This document shows positions 26,043-34,098 of a stretch of DNA of 64,000 nucleotides, in pieces. The stretch covers positions 868,001-932,000 of the forward strand of contig NZ_CAHJXL010000001.1 in the NCBI RefSeq assembly GCF_903645315.1. The letters are read 5' to 3'. The position numbers and the translations under genes were made by a program. How positions within the stretch are numbered: the stretch's first letter is position 1; each line of letters starts with the position of its first letter. The notes under the pieces are model-generated. The model did no database searches. It saw only the letters and a program-made list of their open reading frames with translations, and was not told the DNA's origin. Origin of the DNA: Victivallis sp. Marseille-Q1083 (lineage in GTDB: Bacteria > Verrucomicrobiota > Lentisphaeria > Victivallales > Victivallaceae).

Positions 26043-27212
26043 ATGAAACTGCTCATCGCGCCGGACTCCTACAAAAACGCCCTGTCCGCCCGCCAGGTCG
26101 CCGCGGCGCTCGCCGCCGGCTGGCGGCAAACCAGCCCGACCGCCGAAATCATCGAATTGCCGCTGGCGGACGGCGGCGAAGGGACGCTTGACGCCGCCGG
26201 CCGGATTCCCGGCGCGACCCGGCTGGAATTGCCGGCAACCGGGCCGGACGGCCAGAAGCGCGATGCCGCGGTACTGCTGCTGCCGGACGGCGTCACCGCA
26301 CTGGTCGAACTGGCCAGTTGCGCCGGCCTGGAACTGTTGACGGCGGAACGGCGCAATCCGCTGCACACCACCACCTTCGGCGTCGGCGAACAAATTGCCA
26401 GTCTGCTCGATCGCGGTTACCGGAAAATCATGATCGGCCTCGGCGGCAGCGCCACCGTCGACGGCGGCGTCGGCCTGGCCCAGGCGCTCGGTTTCCGCTT
26501 TTACGACCGGCAGAACTGGCTGCTGCCGCAGCCGGCCACCGGCAGCATGCTGGGAGCCATTCACCGGGTCGATCCTTCCCGCCGCCATCCGGCTTTGGAA
26601 AATGCCGAACTGCTGATCGCCGGCGATGTCACCGCGCCGTTGTGCGGGCCGGAGGGAGCCGCCCGGTTGTACGGCCCCCAGAAAGGCGCCGACAATGCCG
26701 CGGTAGAACAATTGGAAAAGGCGCTGCACAGCTACGCCGCTCTGCTGGTCCGGCAGGGACTGGCCGACCGGGCGGACGCTCCCGGCGACGGTGCGGCCGG
26801 CGGAGTCGGCTTCACTCTGCGGACGCTTTGCCGAGCCCGGTCGGCTTCGGGAGCCGAACTGATGCTGCAATTGACCGATTTCGACCGGTATGCCGCTGCC
26901 ACGGACCTGGTCATCACCGGCGAAGGCTGTTCCGACCGGCAGACCGGACATGGCAAACTGCCGAGCGTCGTCGCCGCCCACGCGGCCAAATTCGGCAAAC
27001 CGACGTTGTTGATTTCCGGTGCGTTGAAAGAGCCGTTCAACCACACTCCGGCGCCGTTCGCCGGCGCGTTCAGCATCTCGACCGGCGCGGAACCGTTGGA
27101 AAATGCGCTCTCCAATACCGCCGTAAACCTGACCCGCCTGGCCGCCAGCCTGGCGGCGCTGACGCTCATTCCGGCGAACCGGAACCTGCCGCCGGACGCT
27201 TCGGCAGACTGA
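26043..27212 (+). CDS. Glycerate kinase (GarK/GlxK family)
   Basis: 389 residues matching the bacterial glycerate 2-kinase type: L-I-A-P-D-S-Y-K-N-A-L-S-A at the N-terminus, P-L-A-D-G-G-E-G-T, G-L-G-G-S-A-T-V-D-G-G and T-G-E-G-C-S-D-R-Q-T-G-H-G-K. Phosphorylates D-glycerate, probably to 2-phosphoglycerate, feeding glycolysis. AGGAATG precedes the ATG. It overlaps tail to tail with a decayed MFS gene on the other strand. Confidence 0.93.
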   Translation: MKLLIAPDSYKNALSARQVAAALAAGWRQTSPTAEIIELPLADGGEGTLDAAGRIPGATRLELPATGPDGQKRDAAVLLLPDGVTALVELASCAGLELLTAERRNPLHTTTFGVGEQIASLLDRGYRKIMIGLGGSATVDGGVGLAQALGFRFYDRQNWLLPQPATGSMLGAIHRVDPSRRHPALENAELLIAGDVTAPLCGPEGAARLYGPQKGADNAAVEQLEKALHSYAALLVRQGLADRADAPGDGAAGGVGFTLRTLCRARSASGAELMLQLTDFDRYAAATDLVITGEGCSDRQTGHGKLPSVVAAHAAKFGKPTLLISGALKEPFNHTPAPFAGAFSISTGAEPLENALSNTAVNLTRLAASLAALTLIPANRNLPPDASAD

Positions 27213-27640
27213 CGTAGCAACCGGGCCGCCGTCGGCGCCACCCCAGCAGAGCAAACCCGGCGGCGGCGCAGACGCCCGGCAAAGTGACCAGGCCCCAGAA
27301 CAACATGCCGTTCCGGCCGAATTGATGAACAAAACCGCCGCAAACAGCCAGAACGGCGCGTCCTGCCACGCCATCAGGGCCAGGACGACGAAAATGCCGC
27401 CGCGCCAGGAAGTGCCGCCGATCAGCACCCTGCGGCGGCCGAGACGGTCGACCAGCATGCCGGCGAACGGCGGCCGATCATCGCCCCGACCGCCATGCAG
27501 GGAAAGCTCAGGCCGACCAGTTTCATGTCGATGCCGTGGTACTGGTGCAGATACAACGGCAGAAACGGGTAGATGATCGAATAGGCCAGCGAATTCAGCA
27601 GCCAGCCGATCGACAGGTGAAAGATTCGATTGATCAACAT
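27166..27640 (-). pseudogene. MFS transporter remnant
   Basis: Reading from 27640: an MFS N-terminus (R-I-F-H-L-S-I-G-W-L-L-N-S-L-A-Y-S-I-I-Y-P-F), then after a frame change near 27475 the MFS motif A as G-M-L-V-D-R-L-G-R-R-R-V-L-I-G-G and one more helix, then after a second change near 27330 a last helix L-F-W-G-L-V-T-L-P-G-V-C-A-A-A and a short tail ending inside the glycerate kinase 3' end. Three frames plus loss of most of the transporter (about 400 residues in relatives) show it is dead. Confidence 0.75.
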
Positions 27641-27893
27641 TTTTTCAAGACAGGGAACTCCGTAATTTCGCGGCTGACTTTCGCCGGCCTCCGGGAAATC
27701 GTCATTATAGCCGCCACCGCCGAATATTCAGGAACGGATCGCCAAAAAACTGCCGCCGCCGGTCCAGAATCCATTTTTTTTCGATAAATCTAAATGATAT
27801 CGGCCGGTCATAACTTGAAAAAGCCCCAACATGTGTATAACTTAGACATATTAAATGTGTAAAATACAGTTGACTCTGGAGCTGGGCAAATAA

Positions 27894-29267
27894 ATGGAAA
27901 AGAAAACACTGCGCGATGTTCATGTCAGCATTCGCGATTTGTACACCCGGGCTATCGACGGCAGCAGTCACGGTAATTTCGATTATGCCGTCAAATTGAT
28001 GAAGGAAGTGGTCAAGAAGGTTCCGGCTCTGGAAGAAGCGCGGACCAAGTTGCGGGAATTCGAAAAGGAAAAGACCAAAAAGCTCGGCCTTTTCGCCAAA
28101 CTCTCCGCCAGCATGGGGGCCGGTGCCGCCAAGAAGAAGATCGCCGAAGCCCTGGAGAGCAATCCGCTGCAGGCGTTGAGCATGTGCGAGGAAGAGCTGG
28201 CCAAGAACCTCAACAATCCGGACGTGCTGAAACTGCTGGCCGATGCGGCGGAAAAGATCGATGCGCCTTTCATCGCCATCGAAGCGTTGAATACGCTGCT
28301 GGAATATTCGCCGAACAACGAGAATACCTTGCGCCGCCTGCTCGAGCTCTACCGGCAGGAAGACAATATCGTCAAGGTCGAGGAGATTCTGCAGACGCTG
28401 TCCAACCGCCATCCGGACGATCTGGCATTGCAGGCGGAATGGCGCACCAGCACCCTGCAGCTCAAGGCATTCAGGAGCGAACAGGAACGCCGGGAAATCA
28501 AAAAGCGGGTGAAAGAAAACAAAGACGCCGTCACCTTGCAATTGGAAGACGCCACCATTCACGACGAACGCCAGGCCAAAGCGCTGATTACCAAATACAC
28601 CCGGGAATTGCAGAAAGGCGACTCGCTCGATGTCCGCCGGAAACTGGCCGAAGCCTATCTGGTGGCCCAGAATTATGATGCCGCGATCCGGGAATTGGAA
28701 TATGTGGCGGAAAAACTCGGCGCTCTGGACCCGGTGCTGGACAAGAATATCGAACGGGGTTATCTGGCCAAATTCGACGCGGTGATCGCCGATCTGGAAA
28801 AACGGCCGGAGGCGTATGAAAACGCCGAGGCGCAGGTCGCTCAGTTCAAACAGCAGCGGGAAGAATACCGCATGGACCGCGCCTTGCAGCGGCGGCAGAC
28901 GTATCCGAACGACACGATGCTGCGTTTCGACCTCGGCGTGCTCTATTTCGAACGCGGCCAATACCGCGAGGCCATTGCGGAATTTGCCGAAGCCGAACGC
29001 AGTCCGCAACGCAAGGGGCCGAGTCTGGTCTACATCGGGCGCTGCCATATGGCGCTGGAGGAATATCCGCAGGCGGTGGAGGCTTTCGAGCAGGGCGTCC
29101 AGGAGCTGTTCCGGATGGACAAGCGGAAACTGGAAGCGATGTATTTCCTGGCGGATGCGCTGGAGCACTGCAACGAGAAGGAACGCGCCATCGGTTACTT
29201 CTCCGAAATCCAGGAAATCAATCCGAATTTTCAGGATGTCGGGGAGCGTTTGATTCGGCTGAAATGA
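27894..29267 (+). CDS. TPR-repeat protein
   Basis: 457 residues, no signal peptide, strongly helical. The first 75 residues are basic and include K-L-M-K-E-V-V-K-K-V-P-A-L-E-E-A. TPR-like pairs occur around 100-180, and the clearest repeats lie in 340-457 (L-G-V-L-Y-F-E-R-G-Q-Y-R-E-A-I and Y-P-Q-A-V-E-A-F-E-Q-G). A central charged stretch (about 190-330) is likely coiled coil. Probably a cytosolic scaffold. It lies 110 nt upstream of the Thr-repeat membrane protein on the same strand, but that gene has its own promoter. Function not known. Confidence 0.8.
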   Translation: MEKKTLRDVHVSIRDLYTRAIDGSSHGNFDYAVKLMKEVVKKVPALEEARTKLREFEKEKTKKLGLFAKLSASMGAGAAKKKIAEALESNPLQALSMCEEELAKNLNNPDVLKLLADAAEKIDAPFIAIEALNTLLEYSPNNENTLRRLLELYRQEDNIVKVEEILQTLSNRHPDDLALQAEWRTSTLQLKAFRSEQERREIKKRVKENKDAVTLQLEDATIHDERQAKALITKYTRELQKGDSLDVRRKLAEAYLVAQNYDAAIRELEYVAEKLGALDPVLDKNIERGYLAKFDAVIADLEKRPEAYENAEAQVAQFKQQREEYRMDRALQRRQTYPNDTMLRFDLGVLYFERGQYREAIAEFAEAERSPQRKGPSLVYIGRCHMALEEYPQAVEAFEQGVQELFRMDKRKLEAMYFLADALEHCNEKERAIGYFSEIQEINPNFQDVGERLIRLK

Positions 29268-29280
29268 TCGCGCGGCGGGC

Positions 29281-29309
29281 TTGACTTTTTAAAAAGTCGA
29301 TGTTATATT
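29281..29309 (+). promoter_or_regulatory. Promoter with an overlapping palindrome
   Basis: TTGACT (29281-29286) and TATATT (29304-29309), 17-bp spacer, 68 nt before the ATG at 29377. The perfect 16-bp palindrome GACTTTTTAAAAAGTC (29283-29298) overlaps the -35 box and spacer and could be an operator. Confidence 0.7.
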
Positions 29310-29376
29310 CCGTGTTATGAATAGGTAAAATCGGTCTGGCAATTGGAAGGCATAGTCTTAAAATAGGGAAAAAAAT

Positions 29377-30498
29377 ATGGCTGATCAGGAAAATAAAGCG
29401 CCGGTCAACGAGGCCGGCAATGGCGGGTCTTCAACGGAAACCGGCAGCGTGCCGAAGGTCGAAGATACTCGTACGCGCAAAACAGTGAGACTTTCGGCCA
29501 ACGGCATGATTCCATCGGTCAAACCGGGCGCGCCGATTCCGCCGCCGGTTTCCCGTCCGGGCGGGATGGTGCCGCCGCCGATTCCGGGCCGCCAGCCGGC
29601 TGTTTCCAGCGATACCGGCAACATTCCCAAAGTGACCGAAGACACTAAGACCCGCAAGACCATCAAACTCAAACCGATGGCTCCCGCCGATCATAAACCG
29701 ATTTCCCTGGACAGCCTGACGGCGAAACCGGCCGCTTCGGCCCGGTCGACCGATACCGGCAGCGTTCCCAAAGCCGTCGAGGAAGATACCAGAACCCGGC
29801 GCACCGTTAAATTGACCAATGCGCCGGCGGTGGACGGCGTCCGTTCCAGCATCGGCACTCCGGTGGCGCCTCCGGTCGCCAAACCGGCCGCCTCGGCCCA
29901 GTCGACCGATACCGGCAACGTTCCCAAGGCGGCGGAAGACACCAGAACCCGGCGTACCGTCAAGCTGACGCCGGCCGCTCCGGCCGGTGGTTCCGGCAGC
30001 AATGACAGCACGGTGCGCCTGACCAAGCCGAGCGCCGCGCCTTCCGCCCAGCCGGCCGCCACGGAAGCGGAGCCGGCTACCATCAATTTGAAGATGCGGC
30101 CCTCGCAGCAGCAGCCCGCCAAACCGGCGGCGGCTCCGGCCGCCCAGGCCGCCAAGCCGGCAGCAACTCCGGCGACGCCGGCTGCCGCGCCCGCTCCGGC
30201 CGCCGCCAAGCCGGCAGCCGGAAAAACGGCTGGCGACAAAAAAGCCGTCGCGGTCAATACCAAAGCGATGGAAGGCGGTCCGAAAGGTCCGCCGTCGGCG
30301 GAAGCGATGAAAGACATGACCGCCAGCAAGCTGGCGGCGAAACCGGCCTCACAGGCCTCGCCGATTTATCTGGCCCTGGCGGTCGTCACGCTGCTGCTGC
30401 TGGCGGGCACGACGGTTTTCACCTTCTTCTCCTATACCAATACCTGGGAAACCGGCTGGACCGGAGGCAAGAAAGTGGAATTGATTTCCACCAAATAA
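29377..30498 (+). CDS. Thr-motif repeat protein with C-terminal membrane anchor
   Basis: 373 residues, no N-terminal signal. The long N-terminal part is disordered and Pro/Ala-rich. It carries four copies of a unit of the form D-T-G-[SN]-[VI]-P-K-x-x-E-D-T-[RK]-T-R-[KR]-T-[VI]-[KR]-L at about 20-39, 78-98, 125-146 and 177-197, plus two partial T-[VI]-[RN]-L copies near 211 and 235. A P-A-K/A-P linker (about 245-285) is followed by one hydrophobic helix (about 329-352) and a short tail. It would be tail-anchored with the repeats on the cytoplasmic side. The repeated Thr in a basic-acidic context looks like a phospho-Thr or docking site (inference). I do not recognise the family. Confidence 0.8.
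   Translation: MADQENKAPVNEAGNGGSSTETGSVPKVEDTRTRKTVRLSANGMIPSVKPGAPIPPPVSRPGGMVPPPIPGRQPAVSSDTGNIPKVTEDTKTRKTIKLKPMAPADHKPISLDSLTAKPAASARSTDTGSVPKAVEEDTRTRRTVKLTNAPAVDGVRSSIGTPVAPPVAKPAASAQSTDTGNVPKAAEDTRTRRTVKLTPAAPAGGSGSNDSTVRLTKPSAAPSAQPAATEAEPATINLKMRPSQQQPAKPAAAPAAQAAKPAATPATPAAAPAPAAAKPAAGKTAGDKKAVAVNTKAMEGGPKGPPSAEAMKDMTASKLAAKPASQASPIYLALAVVTLLLLAGTTVFTFFSYTNTWETGWTGGKKVELISTK
29434..29967 (+). repeat. Four coding repeats of about 20 codons
   Basis: Copies at 29434-29493, 29608-29670, 29749-29814 and 29905-29967 encode the D-T-G-x-[VI]-P-K ... T-R-[KR]-T-[VI]-[KR]-L unit described in the gene. The third and fourth copies, with their upstream K-P-A-A-S-A-x-S-T-D-T-G part, are closest to each other at DNA level, suggesting a recent tandem duplication. 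Confidence 0.75.
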
Positions 30499-30524
30499 AA
30501 TGTGGAACGCAATGGAATCAACCG

Positions 30525-30552
30525 GAGGAATCGAGCCATCGATTCCTCTTTT
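30525..30552 (+). terminator. Rho-independent terminator after the repeat protein
   Basis: Perfect 10-bp stem GAGGAATCGA / TCGATTCCTC with GCCA loop followed by TTTT. It ends only 17 nt before the ATG of the HAD gene. Confidence 0.85.
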
Positions 30553-30569
30553 CGTATTTTCGGCATGAC

Positions 30570-31166
30570 ATGCAGATTCAGGGCATCATCTTCGACATGG
30601 ACGGTACGCTGACGATGCCGTTGCTGGATTTCAGGCCGCTCCGCCGGGAGTTCGCCGTTCCAACCGGCGCCGACCTGATCGAAGCGTTGAACCGGCTGCC
30701 GGAGCCGGAACGCTCCCGCGGTTGGGCCAAAGTCGATGAACTGGAGCGTTATGCGCTGGAGCACAACCAATTGCAGCCCGGCGTCGCCGAAGCACTTGAA
30801 CAATTCAGCGCCGCCGGCCTCAAACTGGCGCTGTTGACCCGCAACAAACCGGCCAGCCTCGCCTGGCTGCACAGCCAGTTGCCGATTCATTTCGATCCCA
30901 TCCTGACCCGGGATTTCCCGGCGGTCAAGCCTTCCCCGCTTCCGGCGCTGCATATCCTGCAGCAGTGGGACCTGCCGCCGGAGGCCTGTTTGCTGGTCGG
31001 CGACAACATCGATGATTTGACCTGTGCCCGCAATGCGGCGATCCCCGGAGTATTTTTCCGCAATCACCTCAACTGGCGCTGTGAGGAAATTGCCGACTAC
31101 ATTGTCGGCAGTTATGCCGAATTGGCCGAATTGGTATTCAAGGCCAACCGCGCGGCGGCGGATTAA
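30570..31166 (+). CDS. HAD-superfamily phosphatase (phosphoglycolate phosphatase-like)
   Basis: 198 residues with all HAD motifs: I, F-D-M-D-G-T-L-T; II, L-L-T-R-N; III, the Lys in F-P-A-V-K-P; and IV, G-D-N-I-D-D. The cap is a helical C1 insertion after motif I. Probably removes phosphate from a small cytosolic metabolite; the substrate cannot be told. The start at 30570 has no good ribosome binding site and follows a terminator hairpin by 17 nt, so its expression may depend on read-through or on an unusual start. D-F/L-P spacing near motif III is normal. Confidence 0.88.
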   Translation: MQIQGIIFDMDGTLTMPLLDFRPLRREFAVPTGADLIEALNRLPEPERSRGWAKVDELERYALEHNQLQPGVAEALEQFSAAGLKLALLTRNKPASLAWLHSQLPIHFDPILTRDFPAVKPSPLPALHILQQWDLPPEACLLVGDNIDDLTCARNAAIPGVFFRNHLNWRCEEIADYIVGSYAELAELVFKANRAAAD

Positions 31167-31304
31167 GGCCGCCTCTCCCCTTCCCGGCTCCCGCCGGCGG
31201 CGGAATGCCGAATTTTCCTCTTTTCTTTTTTTGCTTTTTTCCATTTTACCAGTATCGTAACTTGTGAGGAATCAATATCCACTAAACTATGGAGGAAATA
31301 GAAA

Positions 31305-31796
31305 ATGTTGAGCGAAAAATTAACCCAGGAACTCTGTGATCAAGTCCGTTTCGAGTATTACTCGGCCTATCTCTATCTCGGCTTGTCGGCGCAGTTGGAC
31401 CGGATGAGCTATTACGGGATGTCGTCCTGGCTGCGGCTGCAGGCAACGGAGGAAGTGACGCACGGGTCGAAAATTTTCGATTACCTGCTGCGGCGCGACA
31501 AACCGGTGGAGCTCGGGCCGATCGACCAGCCGCCGATGAATTTTGCCTCCCCGCTGAAAGCGTTCGAAGCGGCGCTGGCCCACGAGCAGAAGGTCAGCGT
31601 CCGGATCGACAAACTGGCGCAGCAGGCCGAAGCGGACCACGATTACATGACCGGCAGTTTTCTGGAATGGTTCTTGGACGAACAAGTGGAAGAGGAGCGT
31701 ACCGTCCGCCAGATCGTTGATCGTTTGAAGCTGGCCGGCGATTCGGTGCAAAGCCTGTTCATGATCGATGCCGACCTCGCCAAACGAAACGCCTGA
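31305..31796 (+). CDS. ftnA: Ferritin
   Basis: 163 residues, a four-helix-bundle non-haem ferritin (FtnA type). The N-terminal helix carries E-Y-Y-S-A-Y-L-Y-L, helix B has A-T-E-E-V-T-H-G-S-K with the ferroxidase Glu and His, and the third helix region has the E-W-F-L-D-E-Q-V-E-E-E motif. Stores iron as a ferrihydrite core in a 24-mer. GGAGG precedes the ATG. It is followed by its own terminator (31825-31858), so it is monocistronic. The spacing of the metal ligands is normal. Confidence 0.95.
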   Translation: MLSEKLTQELCDQVRFEYYSAYLYLGLSAQLDRMSYYGMSSWLRLQATEEVTHGSKIFDYLLRRDKPVELGPIDQPPMNFASPLKAFEAALAHEQKVSVRIDKLAQQAEADHDYMTGSFLEWFLDEQVEEERTVRQIVDRLKLAGDSVQSLFMIDADLAKRNA

Positions 31797-31824
31797 TTCT
31801 CCTGTCACCGCCCCGGTTTCCAAG

Positions 31825-31858
31825 CGCGGCAAAGCAAGCATTTTGCCGCGTTTTTTTT
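31825..31858 (+). terminator. Rho-independent terminator of ferritin
   Basis: 9-bp stem CGCGGCAAA / TTTGCCGCG (31825-31833 and 31842-31850) followed by eight T. Confidence 0.92.
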
Positions 31859-32003
31859 AATTGCAGCCGACAGGAAAATTTGGCTTCTGCGGTATGCACC
31901 CGCCAGCGCCAGCGGGATTTTGAAGGCGGCTTACAGGCAAAAAAAGAGGATGTCTTGCCGGAGCAGGCCTTGGCATCATCAATTGGTGAAAAGTGATTTT
32001 CCG

Positions 32004-32033
32004 CTAAAAAAATATCCCGGCAATTCCGGGATA
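32004..32033 (-). terminator. Rho-independent terminator of the GntR-headed cassette
   Basis: On the minus strand an 8-bp stem TATCCCGG / CCGGGATA (32033-32026 and 32020-32013, 5-nt loop) runs into a T-run (plus-strand A 32006-32012). It lies about 50 nt after the Gfo/Idh/MocA stop and marks the end of that operon. Confidence 0.8.
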
Positions 32034-32086
32034 AGCGAAGCCGGGACAAATCCGGCCGGATCATCGAGGTTTGACCGTTCAATTCT

Positions 32087-33130
32087 TCATTGCGCCGGTT
32101 CACCGGGAATCTCGATGATTTCGACCGCTTCCGCCCGGCCGCTGCGGGCCGACCGGATTGCCGCTTCGGCGAAAGCGACGGTCCGGGCTCCTTCCGCCGC
32201 ATCGGTCGGGCAGGGCCGCCGGTGACTTAACGCGTCGACGAAGTCGGCCAATTCCGCCTGAATATTGTGGGAAGATACGGAAATCGGCACGGTGGCAAAC
32301 TGCAGTTTTTCCGGCGTTTCACAAAGCGCCTCCTCGCAGAGCAGCAGGTGATCGCTGGTGTTGTCGCAGATGATGGTGCCGCGGGTGCCGTAAATGACCG
32401 TGCGCATCGAATAGGGACGTTTGGCGCCGGATGAGACCAGAACGCGTCCGATGACGCCGTTCGGAAATCTGGCGACGGCGATACCGGTGTCCGGCAGCGG
32501 CCAGTCCGGCTGCAGTTTGTGGTTGAAGTAGGCGAACACTTCGACCGGATCGCCGGCCAGATAACGGGTCAGGTCCAGGGCATGGCAGCCGCCGCCGAGA
32601 AAGCTGTAGCGTTGGCTGGCCGGATCGCGCCGCCAGTTGCGGTAACCCGGCGCCAGCCGGTAATCATGGGCGTATTCACTCTCCAGACAGGCAATTTCGC
32701 CGATATGACCGGCCAGAATCAGTTGGTGCGCCAACTTGAAGCCGGGAGCGTAACGGCAGACCTGGCCGGTCATGAAGGTACGGCCGGCCTGCCGGACGGC
32801 GGCAACGATTTGCCGGCATTCGGCCAGGGTGGGAGCCAGCGGTTTCTCGCAGATGACGTGCTTGCCGGCGTCTAAGGCTTTGAGGACCTGTTCGGTATGA
32901 AAATGGTCCGGCGAGGCGACGACGACGAAATCGGCAGCGGAACGGTAAATGTCCTCCTCGGCGGCGGCGACCGGAATCCGGTGGGCGGCGAACAACGCTT
33001 TGTTGATCGTTTCGTTTTCTTCATAATATTTGTCGTAAACCATGACCAGTTCGACCTCCGGGAGCGCCAACGCCGCCCTGGCCCAGGCTTCGCCGATTTT
33101 CAAGCCGATGACGGCTGCTTTGAATTTCAT
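32087..33130 (-). CDS. Gfo/Idh/MocA-family oxidoreductase
   Basis: 347 residues: N-terminal NAD(P)-binding Rossmann domain, with G-L-K-I-G replacing the usual G-x-G-x-x-G, and the family's E-K-P-L-A motif (Lys is the catalytic-site residue), then a C-terminal alpha/beta domain with a G-G-G-C-H-A-L-D segment bearing the conserved His. The family acts on sugars or inositols. It is the last gene of the GntR-headed cassette, 17 nt after the metallophosphoesterase, and is followed by a terminator. It probably processes the sugar released by the upstream hydrolase (inference). No signal peptide. Confidence 0.88.
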   Translation of the reverse strand: MKFKAAVIGLKIGEAWARAALALPEVELVMVYDKYYEENETINKALFAAHRIPVAAAEEDIYRSAADFVVVASPDHFHTEQVLKALDAGKHVICEKPLAPTLAECRQIVAAVRQAGRTFMTGQVCRYAPGFKLAHQLILAGHIGEIACLESEYAHDYRLAPGYRNWRRDPASQRYSFLGGGCHALDLTRYLAGDPVEVFAYFNHKLQPDWPLPDTGIAVARFPNGVIGRVLVSSGAKRPYSMRTVIYGTRGTIICDNTSDHLLLCEEALCETPEKLQFATVPISVSSHNIQAELADFVDALSHRRPCPTDAAEGARTVAFAEAAIRSARSGRAEAVEIIEIPGEPAQ

Positions 33131-33147
33131 TTCCAGCCTCCTTCTTC

Positions 33148-34098
33148 TTAACGCAGTTTGCAGTCGGTGATTACTTCTCCGGCATCTTCCGTCCGGTAGA
33201 TTCTGGCAGTGATATCATCGCCTTCGATGATGAACTTCACAAACATCTCGTGTTCGATCAATGCTTCGCCAATGCCCAATTGATACAGTCGGCCAGCCGG
33301 CAGGACGCCGAAGCTGTGGGTGTGACCGCAGACATAAGCGACCACCCGGTCGTCCGCTTTCAAACATTCCCAGAGGGCATTGCTTTCGCCGGCGGCGCAA
33401 TTGATTTCACCGCATGACCGGGCTCCTTCCTGCCAGCGCTTGATGCCGTCGAACTGTTTGAGCGGTTCATGGGCGAAAACGAAGATATATTTCTGACCGG
33501 TTCGCCGCAGGTCCTCCCTGACCCATTCCAGCAGCGCCTGATCCACCTGCCCCTGCCAGCTCTGCTCCGGGGTCTGGGCGCTGTAGAGGTCCAGAATGAT
33601 GAAGTGGCATTGTTCATAATCAAATGAAAAGGTGGTGCAGCCCGCCCGGTCCGGCTGGTATTCGGCAAGTCCGGAGCGGGATTGGGGACCGCGATTAACG
33701 ATGCCGGGAACGGCGGAGTTGCGGGCGATAATCCGCCGGATGTTGCGTCCGGATCCATCGCAATTGCGTTGTTTTTCATTGGCGTTGCCTTCCGGTTCAT
33801 GATTGCCGACGACGACATACCAGGCATACGTTCTGCCCTGCCGGGCCAGCGGTTCAAGCAAATAATGGCTGACAGCCGCTTCCGCTTCCGGAAAATTGTC
33901 ATAATCGCCGCCGGTGATCAGAAAGTCGCCGGCTCCGATTCCCAGGATTCTCGCCGCCAGTTTCCGGAACCCTGCCTCCGGTACCTTATCCTGATAAAAG
34001 TGCAGGTCGGTCATGTAAAGGAACTCCAAACAGAAACCGGCCGGAGCAACCGCCAGCAGCAGGACTGCCAATAGAAATTTCAAGTGCTTTTTCATCAT
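33148..34098 (-). CDS. Secreted calcineurin-like metallophosphoesterase
   Basis: 316 residues with a signal peptide (about 1-23). Metal-binding motifs are present in order: D-L-H (T-D-L-H), G-D (T-G-G-D-Y), G-N-H-E, F-A-H-E and G-H-T-H. Probably cleaves a phosphomono- or diester outside the cytoplasm. The start (ATG ATG) overlaps the stop of the upstream hydrolase gene by 4 nt, and the oxidoreductase follows after 17 nt. It may remove a phosphate decoration from the glycan handled by the cassette (inference). Confidence 0.87.
   Translation of the reverse strand: MMKKHLKFLLAVLLLAVAPAGFCLEFLYMTDLHFYQDKVPEAGFRKLAARILGIGAGDFLITGGDYDNFPEAEAAVSHYLLEPLARQGRTYAWYVVVGNHEPEGNANEKQRNCDGSGRNIRRIIARNSAVPGIVNRGPQSRSGLAEYQPDRAGCTTFSFDYEQCHFIILDLYSAQTPEQSWQGQVDQALLEWVREDLRRTGQKYIFVFAHEPLKQFDGIKRWQEGARSCGEINCAAGESNALWECLKADDRVVAYVCGHTHSFGVLPAGRLYQLGIGEALIEHEMFVKFIIEGDDITARIYRTEDAGEVITDCKLR

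Noticed and set aside
29434-29967. Repeats in the Thr-motif gene as a CRISPR-like array
   Set aside because: The repeats are imperfect, vary in spacing, and keep a reading frame; they are protein repeats.
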